Source: Candidatus Solincola tengchongensis (GTDB taxonomy: Bacteria > Actinomycetota > Geothermincolia > Geothermincolales > RBG-13-55-18). Taken from it: DNA of 9,507 nucleotides. The stretch spans positions 1-9,507 of the forward strand of contig JACVJH010000249.1 in assembly GCA_015711895.1 (NCBI GenBank), in the 5' to 3' direction. Below the pieces are notes generated by a model that made no database searches, had not been told where the DNA came from, and worked only from the letters and a program-made list of their open reading frames with translations. Position 1 is the first letter of the stretch, and each line of letters begins with the position of its first letter. This document shows positions 1-5,986 of this stretch, piece by piece. A program made the position numbers and the translations under genes.

Positions 1-329
1 GGGGCGGCTTCGGCTAGCACCCGCGGCGGCGCAACGGCCCGGATGGCGAGCGTGAAGCCGCGGAATGGGTGGAGCTGGGGGAGAGGGGGATCCTTCTCAC
101 CTATACCGTGGTCTGGCGGCACCATCCCCAGCTGTCGCCTTTGCCCCTCCCCTTCGGCTACGGGATCATCAGGCTGGAGGGGGCGGATACCGGCTTTCTG
201 CACCTTTTGTATGAGTTCGAGGAGGGGGAGCTGAAGGCGGGCCTTGCGGTCGAGGCGGTCTTCGCCGAGGAACGCGAGGGTTCCATCCTCGACGTACGCT
301 ATTTCCGCCCCTGCCGGGAGGTGGGTTGA
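1..329 (+). pseudogene. 3' remnant of a DUF35 OB-fold (acyl-CoA-associated) protein, 5' end broken
   Basis: Reading frame 3 from base 18 to the TGA at 327-329 encodes the OB-fold half of a DUF35 protein. It includes an EWVELGERGILLTYTVV strand region, a PFGYGIIRLEGADT core and an AVFAEEREGSILDVRYF ending. These blocks line up one for one with the intact DUF35 protein at 2790-3263, so the two are paralogs. An in-frame TAG lies at 15-17. The segment where the second CxxC of the zinc ribbon should be has no cysteine in frame 3, and frame 2 gives a ribbon-like stretch (GRLRLAP) that ends in a TGA at about base 51. This suggests a frameshift plus decay of the ribbon. A GTG at 69 could still start a ribbon-less OB-fold protein of 86 residues, but no good Shine-Dalgarno precedes it. 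The gene's beginning lies outside the window. The family serves as a partner subunit of thiolase-fold enzymes, and the remnant suggests an earlier duplicated cassette. Confidence 0.5.
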
Positions 330-356
330 ATGGCGGGGGGAAAGGCATGGGGGTGT

Positions 357-374
357 ATGGTATTTTATTCCATT
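357..374. promoter_or_regulatory. AT-rich ATGG-N9-CCAT motif upstream of the thiolase operon (candidate operator/promoter)
   Basis: Inverted half-sites ATGG (357-360) and CCAT (370-373) flank a 9-base all-A/T spacer (TATTTTATT). This is a conspicuous AT island in very GC-rich DNA, 93 bases before the first thiolase-fold gene. A site with the same half-sites and the same spacer length lies at 4318-4334 upstream of the FMN-enzyme gene. The A/T spacer could also contain a -10 element; no convincing -35 box is seen. A shared repressor site, for example of a TetR or GntR regulator, is inference. Confidence 0.4.
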
Positions 375-389
375 TCTCGGAAGGGTTCC

Positions 390-441
390 CTTCCCGTGCC
401 CGGCGGCACCGTTTGCGGCGGGGTGCCGGGGTGCGGGGAAG
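390..441 (+). other. Possible leader stem-loop before the thiolase operon
   Basis: Two nested inverted repeats can pair: CTTCCC (390-395) with GGGAAG (436-441), and CGGCACC (404-410) with GGTGCCG (422-428). In a transcript starting near the AT-rich motif this would form a GC-rich hairpin ending about 25 bases before the ATG. There is no T-tract, so it does not look like a Rho-independent terminator. GC-rich DNA forms such pairings often by chance. Confidence 0.25.
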
Positions 442-466
442 TTGTTGATGGGCGGGGGTGAGGTGA

Positions 467-1612
467 ATGGAACCCGTGGCCGTCGTGGGGGTGGGCATGA
501 CCACCATACGCCGGGAAAGGCGCGAGGACGGTTACGCCGACCTGGTCTACGAAGCGGTGCGCCTGGCCCTGGAGGACGCGGGGATGACCATCGACCAGGT
601 GGACAACGTGGTGACGGTGTCCAACGACTTCTTCGACGGGAGGACCATCTCCTCCATGGCCGTGCAGGACGCCTGCGGCTCCTTCGACAAGAACGTCTCC
701 ACCGTGGAGGGGGACGGCACCTTCGGCGCTTTCTACGGGCTGATGCGCACCCTGTCCGGGAGCTTCGGAACCACGCTGGTCTGCGCGCACCACAAGGGCT
801 CGGAGTGCGTGATGCCTTTGATAACCAACGCCATGTTCGACCCCATCTACGAGCGTTTTCTGGGCGTGGAAGCCGTCACCTCCGCCGCACTGCAGGCCCG
901 GTCCTACATGGAACGCTACGGGGTCGCCGAGGAGGACTGCGCCCTGGTGTCGGTGAAGAACCACGGGAACGCCTTCCGCAACCCGGCAGCCCAACTGCCC
1001 TTGAGGCTGACCGTGGAGGAGGTCATGTCCTCGCCTTATGTGGCCGAGCCCCTGAAGGTCCTGGACTGCTGCCCCATATCCGACGGGGCCTCTGCGATCA
1101 TCCTGGCCTCCCGGGAGAGGGCGGAGAGGATCACCGCCAAGCCGGTATGGGTCAAAGGGGTGGCCCACTGCTGCGACGCCTACCATCTGGGCGACCGCGA
1201 CCTCTCCGAAGTGCGCCCCCTGCGGGAGGCGGCGCGCAGGGCTTACATCATGGCCGGGATCTACGACCCGCGGAAGGAAATCGACCTTGTGGAGCTTTAC
1301 GACGCCTTCTCCTACATGGAGCTCATGTGGCTGGAGGGGCTGGGGTTCTGCGGGCCCGGGGAGGGCGGGAAGCTGACCGCCTCCGGGGCCACCGCCTTTG
1401 AGGGGGAACTCCCGGTCAATCCATCCGGGGGTTGCCTCTCGGGACACCCGGTCCTGGTGGCCGGGCTGAACCGCATCATCGAGTGCGTTTTGCAGATAAG
1501 GGGGGATGCCGGGGAGAGGCAGGTGGAGGGAGTGCGCACGGCAGTGGCCCACGGCATCAACGGACCCTGCGGGCAGTCGCACTGCGTCTGGGTCCTGGGA
1601 GGTGAGCGGTGA
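467..1612 (+). CDS. Thiolase-fold protein (SCP-x/lipid-transfer type) lacking the acylation cysteine; putative aldolase-type subunit
   Basis: The 381-residue product belongs to the thiolase superfamily, non-specific lipid-transfer (SCP-x) branch. The opening VAVVGVGMT, the ELYDAFSYMELMWLEGLGFC block (about 276-295) with GPGEGG, and NPSGGCLSGHP (318-328) are family hallmarks. The position of the nucleophilic cysteine, normally in a CASG-like turn after a conserved VE, reads VEGDGTFG (80-87), with glycine or aspartate instead. The GHP histidine (H327) and the YD.F tyrosine (Y278) are kept. True thiolases need that cysteine for Claisen chemistry. Ltp2-type retro-aldolases of steroid side-chain degradation lack it and bind a DUF35 partner, so C-C bond cleavage or formation on a CoA thioester by an aldol mechanism is the favoured inference. 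The chosen ATG follows GAGGTGA (460-466). The stop overlaps the next start (TGATG), which indicates translational coupling with the paralogous neighbour. A non-catalytic scaffold role is possible. Confidence 0.85.
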   Translation: MEPVAVVGVGMTTIRRERREDGYADLVYEAVRLALEDAGMTIDQVDNVVTVSNDFFDGRTISSMAVQDACGSFDKNVSTVEGDGTFGAFYGLMRTLSGSFGTTLVCAHHKGSECVMPLITNAMFDPIYERFLGVEAVTSAALQARSYMERYGVAEEDCALVSVKNHGNAFRNPAAQLPLRLTVEEVMSSPYVAEPLKVLDCCPISDGASAIILASRERAERITAKPVWVKGVAHCCDAYHLGDRDLSEVRPLREAARRAYIMAGIYDPRKEIDLVELYDAFSYMELMWLEGLGFCGPGEGGKLTASGATAFEGELPVNPSGGCLSGHPVLVAGLNRIIECVLQIRGDAGERQVEGVRTAVAHGINGPCGQSHCVWVLGGER

Positions 1613-2784
1613 TGGGCAAGCGAGTTGCCGTGGTCGGCGTAGGGATGACCAAGCAACGCTCCTCGCGGCCCGATGTCAACGGGCAGGAGCTCATAAACGA
1701 GGCCGTGCGGGCCGCCTTGGAGGATGCGGGCATCAGCCGGCGGGACATCGACGCCGTGGTCATCGGCAACATGGACCATTTCGAGGGCATCAACTACGTG
1801 GACACTTGGTCGGTGGACGGGAGCGGCGCCCTCATGAAGCCCATCATGAAGCTCACCACGGGGGGGACCACGGGGACAACGGTGGCCATGGCCGCCTACT
1901 ACCACGTGGCCTCGGGCCTCTTCCAACGGGTGCTGGCCATCGGGTGGGAGAAGAACTCCGAGTCCGACACCACGGGAGCCATCATCACCGCCTTCGACCC
2001 CTTCTGGGACCGGCCCATCTTCGCCGGGGCGGTGGCCGGGCTGGCCCTGGAGGCCACCCAGTACATGCACCTCACCGGGGCCACCGAGGAGGACGCCGCC
2101 TACGTGGCGGTGCGGGAGAGACGGCACGCCCTGAACAACCCCTACGCCCACCTGCACATCAATTTGACCATCGAGGACGTCATGAACTCGCCCTATCTCT
2201 CCTGGCCGGTGAAGATGGGGGACATGTGCCCGCGCACCGACGGGGCCTGCGCGGTGGTCTTCGCCTCCGAGGATGTAGTGGACGAGTTCCCACACCGGCC
2301 GGCGTGGATCCTTGCGGTAGCCGACCGCCACCTGTGGTCCTACACCAGCGACCCCTACGTCAACCAGGCCCTCGAGACCGGGGGGTGGGCCCCGAAGGAG
2401 GTCTACGACAAGGTAGGCATCAGGGACCCCCTCAAGGAGATAGACGTGGCCGAACTGTACCTCCCCTACAGCTTCGCCGGGCTGCGCTACATGGAGTCCC
2501 TCGGGTTCTGCGAGCGGGGAGGCGGCCCGGCGCTGGTACGCTCCGGGGCCACGGACATGGGCGGGGAATGCCCGGTGAACCCCTCCGGAGGGGTCATGTC
2601 CTCCAACGCCATAGGGGCGACAGGGCTCCTGCGTGTGGCGGAATGTGCGCTGCAGATTCAGGGGCGCGCCGGGGACCGACAGGTCCCGGACGTGGAGATA
2701 GCCCTGGCCACCGGGTTCGGGGGGTGCTTCTGGTCGGACGTCCTGCTCATGGGCGGGGAGATGCCGGAAAAACCACGGGGGTGA
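1612..2784 (+). CDS. Second thiolase-fold paralog, lacking both the catalytic cysteine and the GHP histidine
   Basis: The 390-residue product is a thiolase-superfamily protein homologous to its upstream neighbour: it opens VAVVGVGMTKQR and has SLGFCERGGGP (about 296-306) and VNPSGG (322-327). It is further from canonical enzymes. The nucleophile region reads TTGGTTGT (about 82-89) with no cysteine. The GHP motif is replaced by a stretch containing SSNA (330-333). The YD.F motif has become YLPYSF (283-288). It therefore cannot be a classical thiolase. It probably pairs with the upstream product and the downstream DUF35 protein as a heteromeric complex, either as a structural subunit or with a different active site. 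The start chosen is ATG 1612, which shares its A with the upstream TGA and sits about 9 bases after GGGAGGTGAG. A GTG directly before it is a less likely start. The next gene begins 5 bases after its stop. Confidence 0.85.
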   Translation: MGKRVAVVGVGMTKQRSSRPDVNGQELINEAVRAALEDAGISRRDIDAVVIGNMDHFEGINYVDTWSVDGSGALMKPIMKLTTGGTTGTTVAMAAYYHVASGLFQRVLAIGWEKNSESDTTGAIITAFDPFWDRPIFAGAVAGLALEATQYMHLTGATEEDAAYVAVRERRHALNNPYAHLHINLTIEDVMNSPYLSWPVKMGDMCPRTDGACAVVFASEDVVDEFPHRPAWILAVADRHLWSYTSDPYVNQALETGGWAPKEVYDKVGIRDPLKEIDVAELYLPYSFAGLRYMESLGFCERGGGPALVRSGATDMGGECPVNPSGGVMSSNAIGATGLLRVAECALQIQGRAGDRQVPDVEIALATGFGGCFWSDVLLMGGEMPEKPRG

Positions 2785-2789
2785 GGGGC

Positions 2790-3263
2790 ATGGCCGAGGA
2801 GAGGAAGGAACTCATCAAGCTGGAGAGCGGGGAAGCGGAGCAACCCTTTCGCTGGTCGGCGGGGGTGTACGGGTCCAGGTTCCTCACCGAGCTGAGGGAC
2901 AACAAGAGGTTCGTGGGGGTGAGGTGCCCCAGGTGCGGGAAGGTCTACGTCCCGCCGCGCAACGTGTGCGGGCCCTGCTTCGTGGAGCTCACCGAGCTGG
3001 TGCCCGTCTCCGACGAGGGGGAGATAGTCACCTTCACCGTGGTCGGCTTCGGCTTCGTGGACCCCTCCACCGGCAAACAGAAGCCGGTGCCCTACGGTTA
3101 CGCGGTGATCAAGCTGGACGGCGCAGACACTTACATACTCCACTACCTCGACGAGACGGACCCGCAGAAGATAAAGGTGGGGGCACGGGTCAAAGCGGTC
3201 TTCGAGGAGGAGCGCACCGGCAGCATGCTGGACGTGAGGCACTTCACCCTGCTGGATCGTTGA
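2790..3263 (+). CDS. DUF35 protein: rubredoxin-like zinc ribbon plus OB fold, partner of the thiolase-fold subunits
   Basis: The 157-residue protein has the classic two-part DUF35 layout. An N-terminal helical segment (about 1-40) leads into a zinc ribbon with C46-x2-C49 and C60-x2-C63 (CPRCGKVYVPPRNVCGPC), followed by an OB fold (about 65-157) ending in EERTGSMLDVRHF. In studied systems such proteins bind thiolase-fold enzymes. Examples are the DUF35 domain of ChsH2 with the aldolase Ltp2, BbsA with BbsB in anaerobic toluene catabolism, and the bridge in the archaeal thiolase/HMG-CoA synthase complex, where the OB fold helps accommodate the CoA part of the substrate. Placement 5 bases after the second thiolase-fold gene strongly implies a complex with both. 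The ATG at 2790 follows a GAGGGG run. An in-frame GTG at 2781 that overlaps the upstream stop (GTGA) is an alternative start adding three residues. All four zinc ligands are present, unlike in the broken paralog at the window start. Confidence 0.88.
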   Translation: MAEERKELIKLESGEAEQPFRWSAGVYGSRFLTELRDNKRFVGVRCPRCGKVYVPPRNVCGPCFVELTELVPVSDEGEIVTFTVVGFGFVDPSTGKQKPVPYGYAVIKLDGADTYILHYLDETDPQKIKVGARVKAVFEEERTGSMLDVRHFTLLDR

Positions 3264-3404
3264 GCGGGACGACAAAGGGAAGTGAAGAAAGGCTCTCCGG
3301 TGCAAGCCGTACGCGCATTCCCGCACTCGGTGCGGAGTTCGCGACTTGCTTATCAGGCGGTTGAATACGTGGATCGTGGGGCGAAAAGCGGTAGGAGGAA
3401 GAAA
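3264..3404 (+). other. 141-base spacer with a small hairpin and the crotonase ribosome binding site
   Basis: A perfect stem CCGCAC/GTGCGG (3321-3326 and 3330-3335, loop TCG) lies in the middle; it has no T-tract, so terminator function is doubtful. The stretch around it (CCGGTGCAA about 3298-3306, then CCCGCACT about 3320-3327) faintly recalls the core of a cobalamin riboswitch, but other conserved parts are missing or misplaced. A textbook AGGAGG (3393-3398) sits 6 bases before ATG 3405 and fixes the start of the crotonase. The gap suggests separate expression of the crotonase from the thiolase/DUF35 unit. Confidence 0.35.
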
Positions 3405-4199
3405 ATGGAAAGCGATGCCGTCAGGATCGAGGTGGATGGCGGTGTGGCCCGCTGTACCATGAGCGGCCCCAACATGAACGCCATGGGCGCGGAGATGATC
3501 GGGCCCCTCATGGAGGGGCTGCGCCGCGTCCTGGACGACCCGGAGGTCAGGGTCATCGTGATCCGTGGCGAGGGAGGGAACTTCTCCACCGGGGCGGACC
3601 TAACCATCATGGGGGAGAAGATGGAGCCCGAGCTCCTCAACAGCACCATGCGCCGCATGGGGGAGCTCATCTATGAGCTTCACGAGGGCCCCAAGCCCTA
3701 TATTGCCGAGGTGGACGGATGGGCGGTGGGAGGAGGTTTCGGCCTGGCCATGGCCTCGGACATCACCTACGCCACAGAGAGGGCTCGTTTCTACCTCAGC
3801 TTCGTGCGCCTTTCCCTGGTCCCCGATTTCGGCTCCGCCTATTTTCTGGCCCAGAGGGTGGGGGTGGTGAGGGCCAAGGAGATAGCCCTCTCCGCCCGCG
3901 TCGTGGAGGCCGAGGAGGCGCTGCGCATAGGGATGGTCAACCGCGTGGTCCCTCACGAGGAGATAGGCGATGAGGTCATGAAGCTGGCCCGACGCCTGGC
4001 CGGCAGACCGCCGGACGTGCTGGCCCACACCAAGCGTTTCGTGAACGCGGCCTTCAAAGCGGACCTGCGCGACCAGCTCAACCTGGAGGCCTACGTGCAG
4101 TCCCTGCGGGTGGTCTCCCCCGAGCACCGTGAGGACGTGAGGAAGTTCCTGGAAAAAGTCTCCGGGGCAGGCAGGGCGGAGGGTGAGGCCGGGAAATGA
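3405..4199 (+). CDS. Enoyl-CoA hydratase/isomerase (crotonase) family, PaaG-like active site
   Basis: The 264-residue protein is a full-length crotonase. The oxyanion-hole segments are FSTGADL (60-66) and the GGG of VGGGFGLAMASD (108-119). A late AEEALRIGMVNRVVP block (about 165-179) and a C-terminal helical region complete the fold. Neither glutamate of classical hydratases is present: the first position is glycine in GGGFGLA (G113), and the second falls in a segment reading FVRLSLVPD without glutamate. Instead D141 in LVPDFGSAYFL matches the pattern of PaaG-type ring-enoyl-CoA isomerases, where this aspartate is catalytic. It therefore probably isomerises, or hydrolyses a ring of, a CoA thioester rather than hydrating a simple enoyl-CoA. 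ATG 3405 was chosen over an upstream in-frame start at 3282 because of the AGGAGG 6 bases before it and because the family fold starts there. The substrate is unknown; the neighbours suggest cyclic or branched acyl-CoA catabolism. Confidence 0.87.
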   Translation: MESDAVRIEVDGGVARCTMSGPNMNAMGAEMIGPLMEGLRRVLDDPEVRVIVIRGEGGNFSTGADLTIMGEKMEPELLNSTMRRMGELIYELHEGPKPYIAEVDGWAVGGGFGLAMASDITYATERARFYLSFVRLSLVPDFGSAYFLAQRVGVVRAKEIALSARVVEAEEALRIGMVNRVVPHEEIGDEVMKLARRLAGRPPDVLAHTKRFVNAAFKADLRDQLNLEAYVQSLRVVSPEHREDVRKFLEKVSGAGRAEGEAGK

Positions 4200-4313
4200 G
4201 GCGCGGTTTTCGCTGCCGTGGCAAGCCGGCGTCGTCACGGGCCAGCGGCGGTGGTGGGAGCGGTTTCCGTTAGGTGCCGCACATGTCGGAGGTGTGCCGG
4301 GATGTAGCGAAAA

Positions 4314-4335
4314 GGTAATGGTATATTTTACCATT
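4314..4335. promoter_or_regulatory. AT-rich palindrome before the FMN-enzyme gene (candidate operator/promoter)
   Basis: AATGGTA (4317-4323) and TACCATT (4329-4335) form perfect 7-base arms around a 5-base A/T centre. The inner ATGG-N9-CCAT spacing equals that of the motif at 357-373. A second pairing, GGTAA (4314-4318) with TTACC (4328-4332), overlaps it. The site ends 49 bases before the ATG, and TATATT inside it could be a -10 box, so a bound regulator would block transcription. Operator function is inferred from symmetry, base composition and recurrence. Confidence 0.45.
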
Positions 4336-4383
4336 CGATTCCGGGAGGGTGACGCTTCCTGAGGGTGTCCACGGAGGTTCTCC

Positions 4384-5358
4384 ATGCTTCAGACACGACT
4401 CACCGAGCTGCTGGGGATAGAACACCCAGTCATCGGCGGGTGCATGCAGTGGATCAGCGGGCCGGAGTTCACCGCCGCGGTTAGCGAGGCCGGGGGTCTG
4501 GGGGTGATGTCCTCGGCCACCTTTCCGACCGTGGAGGAGTTCCGGGAGGCCCTGAGGAAGCTCAAGGCCCTCACCTCGAGGCCTTTCGCCGTGAACCTCA
4601 ACCTCTTCCCCGCCCTGCGGCCCATCGACAACCGACTCTACGTGGAGGCCATCCTCGAGGAGGGCGGGGTGGCTGCGGTGGAGACCAGCGGCGGCCGGCC
4701 CCCTGAGGACTTGGTGGAAAGGCTACGGGACAACGGCGTGTTCCTCATGCACAAGTGCACCACCGTGCACCATGCCGAAGTGGCCAGGGACATGGGCTTT
4801 CATGCCGTCACCGTCTTCGGCAGCGAGGGAGGGGGGCATATCGGGGAAGCCGGCCTCACCTTCTTCTCCATGGTCCCCCGAGCGGTGGACGTCCTGGACA
4901 TACCGGTCGTCGCGGCGGGCGGTATCGCCGACGGGCGCGGACTGGCGGCGGCACTGGCCCTGGGGGCGGAGGGCGTGCTCATCGGTACACGCCTGCTCCT
5001 CTCCGTGGAGAGCCCGGTGCACGAGGCGGTGAAGAGGCGCCTCCTGGAGGCCCGGGAGACGGATACCACGGTCATCCTGGGCTCTGTGCACAACCGGCTC
5101 AGGGTATGGAAGAACGCCGCGGCCCTCAAGGCCTCCGAGTTGGAGGCGGCGGGGGCACCCTTTGAGGAGATAATCAAGGTGGTGGCCGGTTCTCTCACCC
5201 GGGAGATGTTCCGCACCGGCGACCCGGACGGGGGGATAGTGGTCTGCGGCCAGGACGTAGGGCTCATCCGGGAGATCAAACCGATAGGGGAGATAATCTC
5301 CGGGATGGTGGCGGAGGCGGAGGCGGCGATGGAGAGGATGGCGGCGCTGAGGAGGTAG
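4384..5358 (+). CDS. FMN-dependent nitronate monooxygenase-family flavoenzyme (NMO/FabK/IpdC superfamily)
   Basis: The 324-residue TIM-barrel flavoenzyme has the family signatures in order: IEHPVIGGCMQWISGPEF near the N-terminus, AGGLG (36-40), PFAVNLNL (67-74), GSEGGGHIG (146-154) with the conserved active-site histidine H152, and the FMN-phosphate loop VVAAGGIADGRGLAAALALG followed by GVLIGTRLL. The C-terminus (GEIISGMVAEAEAAMERM) is typical. Members oxidise propionate-3-nitronate, reduce enoyl-ACP (FabK), or, as IpdC of mycobacterial steroid ring C/D catabolism, introduce a double bond in a cyclic acyl-CoA. The sequence alone does not decide among them. Context with Cys-less thiolase folds, DUF35 and a crotonase favours an acyl-CoA role (inference). 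GGAGG at 4373-4377 lies 6 bases before the ATG. A candidate operator shared with the thiolase operon lies upstream. Copies of its 3' end recur in the following non-coding DNA. Confidence 0.87.
   Translation: MLQTRLTELLGIEHPVIGGCMQWISGPEFTAAVSEAGGLGVMSSATFPTVEEFREALRKLKALTSRPFAVNLNLFPALRPIDNRLYVEAILEEGGVAAVETSGGRPPEDLVERLRDNGVFLMHKCTTVHHAEVARDMGFHAVTVFGSEGGGHIGEAGLTFFSMVPRAVDVLDIPVVAAGGIADGRGLAAALALGAEGVLIGTRLLLSVESPVHEAVKRRLLEARETDTTVILGSVHNRLRVWKNAAALKASELEAAGAPFEEIIKVVAGSLTREMFRTGDPDGGIVVCGQDVGLIREIKPIGEIISGMVAEAEAAMERMAALRR
5300..5344 (+). repeat. Gene-end repeat, copy A (inside the FMN-enzyme 3' end)
   Basis: This 45-base segment encodes the SGMVAEAEAAMERMA end of the FMN enzyme. Copy C, with one mismatch over 45 bases, lies at 5552-5596, and a shorter perfect 23-base copy of its start lies at 5428-5450. 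Because it is a normal family C-terminus here, this is presumably the parent copy. Confidence 0.75.
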
Positions 5359-5427
5359 GGAGGCGAGGGAGGCTCTTTCGCATCGGTGAGGCGGTTCGCC
5401 TGTCGGGGTAGCTCGCAAAGGCGCTTT

Positions 5428-5450
5428 CCGGGATGGTGGCGGAGGCGGAG
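5428..5450 (+). repeat. Gene-end repeat, copy B (short)
   Basis: This 23-base stretch is identical to the first 23 bases of copy A (5300-5322), beginning CCGGGATGGTGGCGG. It starts 128 bases after copy A and diverges afterwards, although the following bases still read EKVIEK-like in the corresponding frame. Confidence 0.65.
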
Positions 5451-5551
5451 AAAGTCATCGAGAAGACGGGTAATTTCGGAAGTTTGGGAGGGTGGAGGTA
5501 GAGGAAAGAGCGTAAGGGCCTTCCTGCCGGACAGCCTTTCCCGCCGATGGC

Positions 5552-5596
5552 CCGGGATGGTGGCGGAGGCGGAAGCGGCGATGGAGAGGATGGCGG
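5552..5596 (+). repeat. Gene-end repeat, copy C (45 bases, one mismatch)
   Basis: Over 45 bases this copy differs from copy A only at a GAG/GAA wobble change, so it still encodes GMVAEAEAAMERMA. It starts 124 bases after copy B. Sequence on both sides differs from that around copy A. A more degenerate fourth copy with a CGGGATGGT core begins near 5680. Confidence 0.75.
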
Positions 5597-5986
5597 GCCT
5601 CGGGAAGCAAAGGCGCGGCGGTGAACCCTACGAGTGGAGGGAAGGCCTGCGTGTCGCGGCCGCAGGGGAAGAAGCGCTTCGGGATGGTAAACGGTGCGGT
5701 CGTGGCGAGGACGGACTCGGTGAGGGTATGGGGGAAAAGGAGGATGTGCGGGGCGGCATCGGCTCCATCCCCTCCGCTCGCGGGGGAGACTTTAGGGCTC
5801 TGAAGCGGATGGGAAAGATCGAATGCAAAGGACCCGGAGCAGGGATGGGACCCTCGCGTTCAGAGGACCGGCGTGGATCGCCGCCCCGGGGGACGGCGGA
5901 GGGCGGGCCTTTGAATCACCTGGAAGAATGAGGAAATCGATTGGCAGAGGGACAAGGCGGACGAGGTCAGCGGGAGGTAGGAGGAG

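Larger units (their letters stand above)
5359..5986 (+). other. 628-base stretch without a convincing gene; degenerate gene-end repeats
   Basis: Open frames here (for example 5386-5931) translate to Arg/Gly-rich sequence without family motifs. I see no promoter-like AT island and no T-tailed terminator hairpin. The recognisable content is the repeat series with GGGATGG cores near 5303, 5431, 5555 and 5682, spaced 124-128 bases, and a weaker GATGG at 5808. The 3' end holds two Shine-Dalgarno-like runs (GGGAGG 5972-5977, AGGAGG 5979-5984) for the next gene. The region looks like decayed duplicated DNA. Confidence 0.5.

Noticed and set aside
365..1582. Long minus-strand open frame (405 codons) opposite the first thiolase-fold gene
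   Set aside because: It translates to His/Gly/Pro-rich sequence without family motifs, and the opposite strand has clear homology; it is a GC-rich shadow frame.
1312..2331. Minus-strand open frame (339 codons) across both thiolase-fold genes
   Set aside because: Low-complexity Gly/His/Val-rich translation spanning a real gene boundary; a shadow of the coding strand.
1506..2789. Long + strand open frame in the DUF35 frame extending far upstream
   Set aside because: Upstream of 2790 it is Arg/Gly/His-rich shadow sequence of the second thiolase gene; the DUF35 protein starts at 2790 (or GTG 2781).
3282..3404. N-terminal extension of the crotonase from 3282
   Set aside because: A perfect AGGAGG lies 6 bases before ATG 3405, and the crotonase fold begins there; the extension has no family similarity.
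5386..5931. 181-codon open frame in the non-coding stretch
   Set aside because: The translation is Arg/Gly-rich with only a short copied MVAEAEAAMERMA segment and no ribosome binding site or domain; better explained by repeats in GC-rich DNA.
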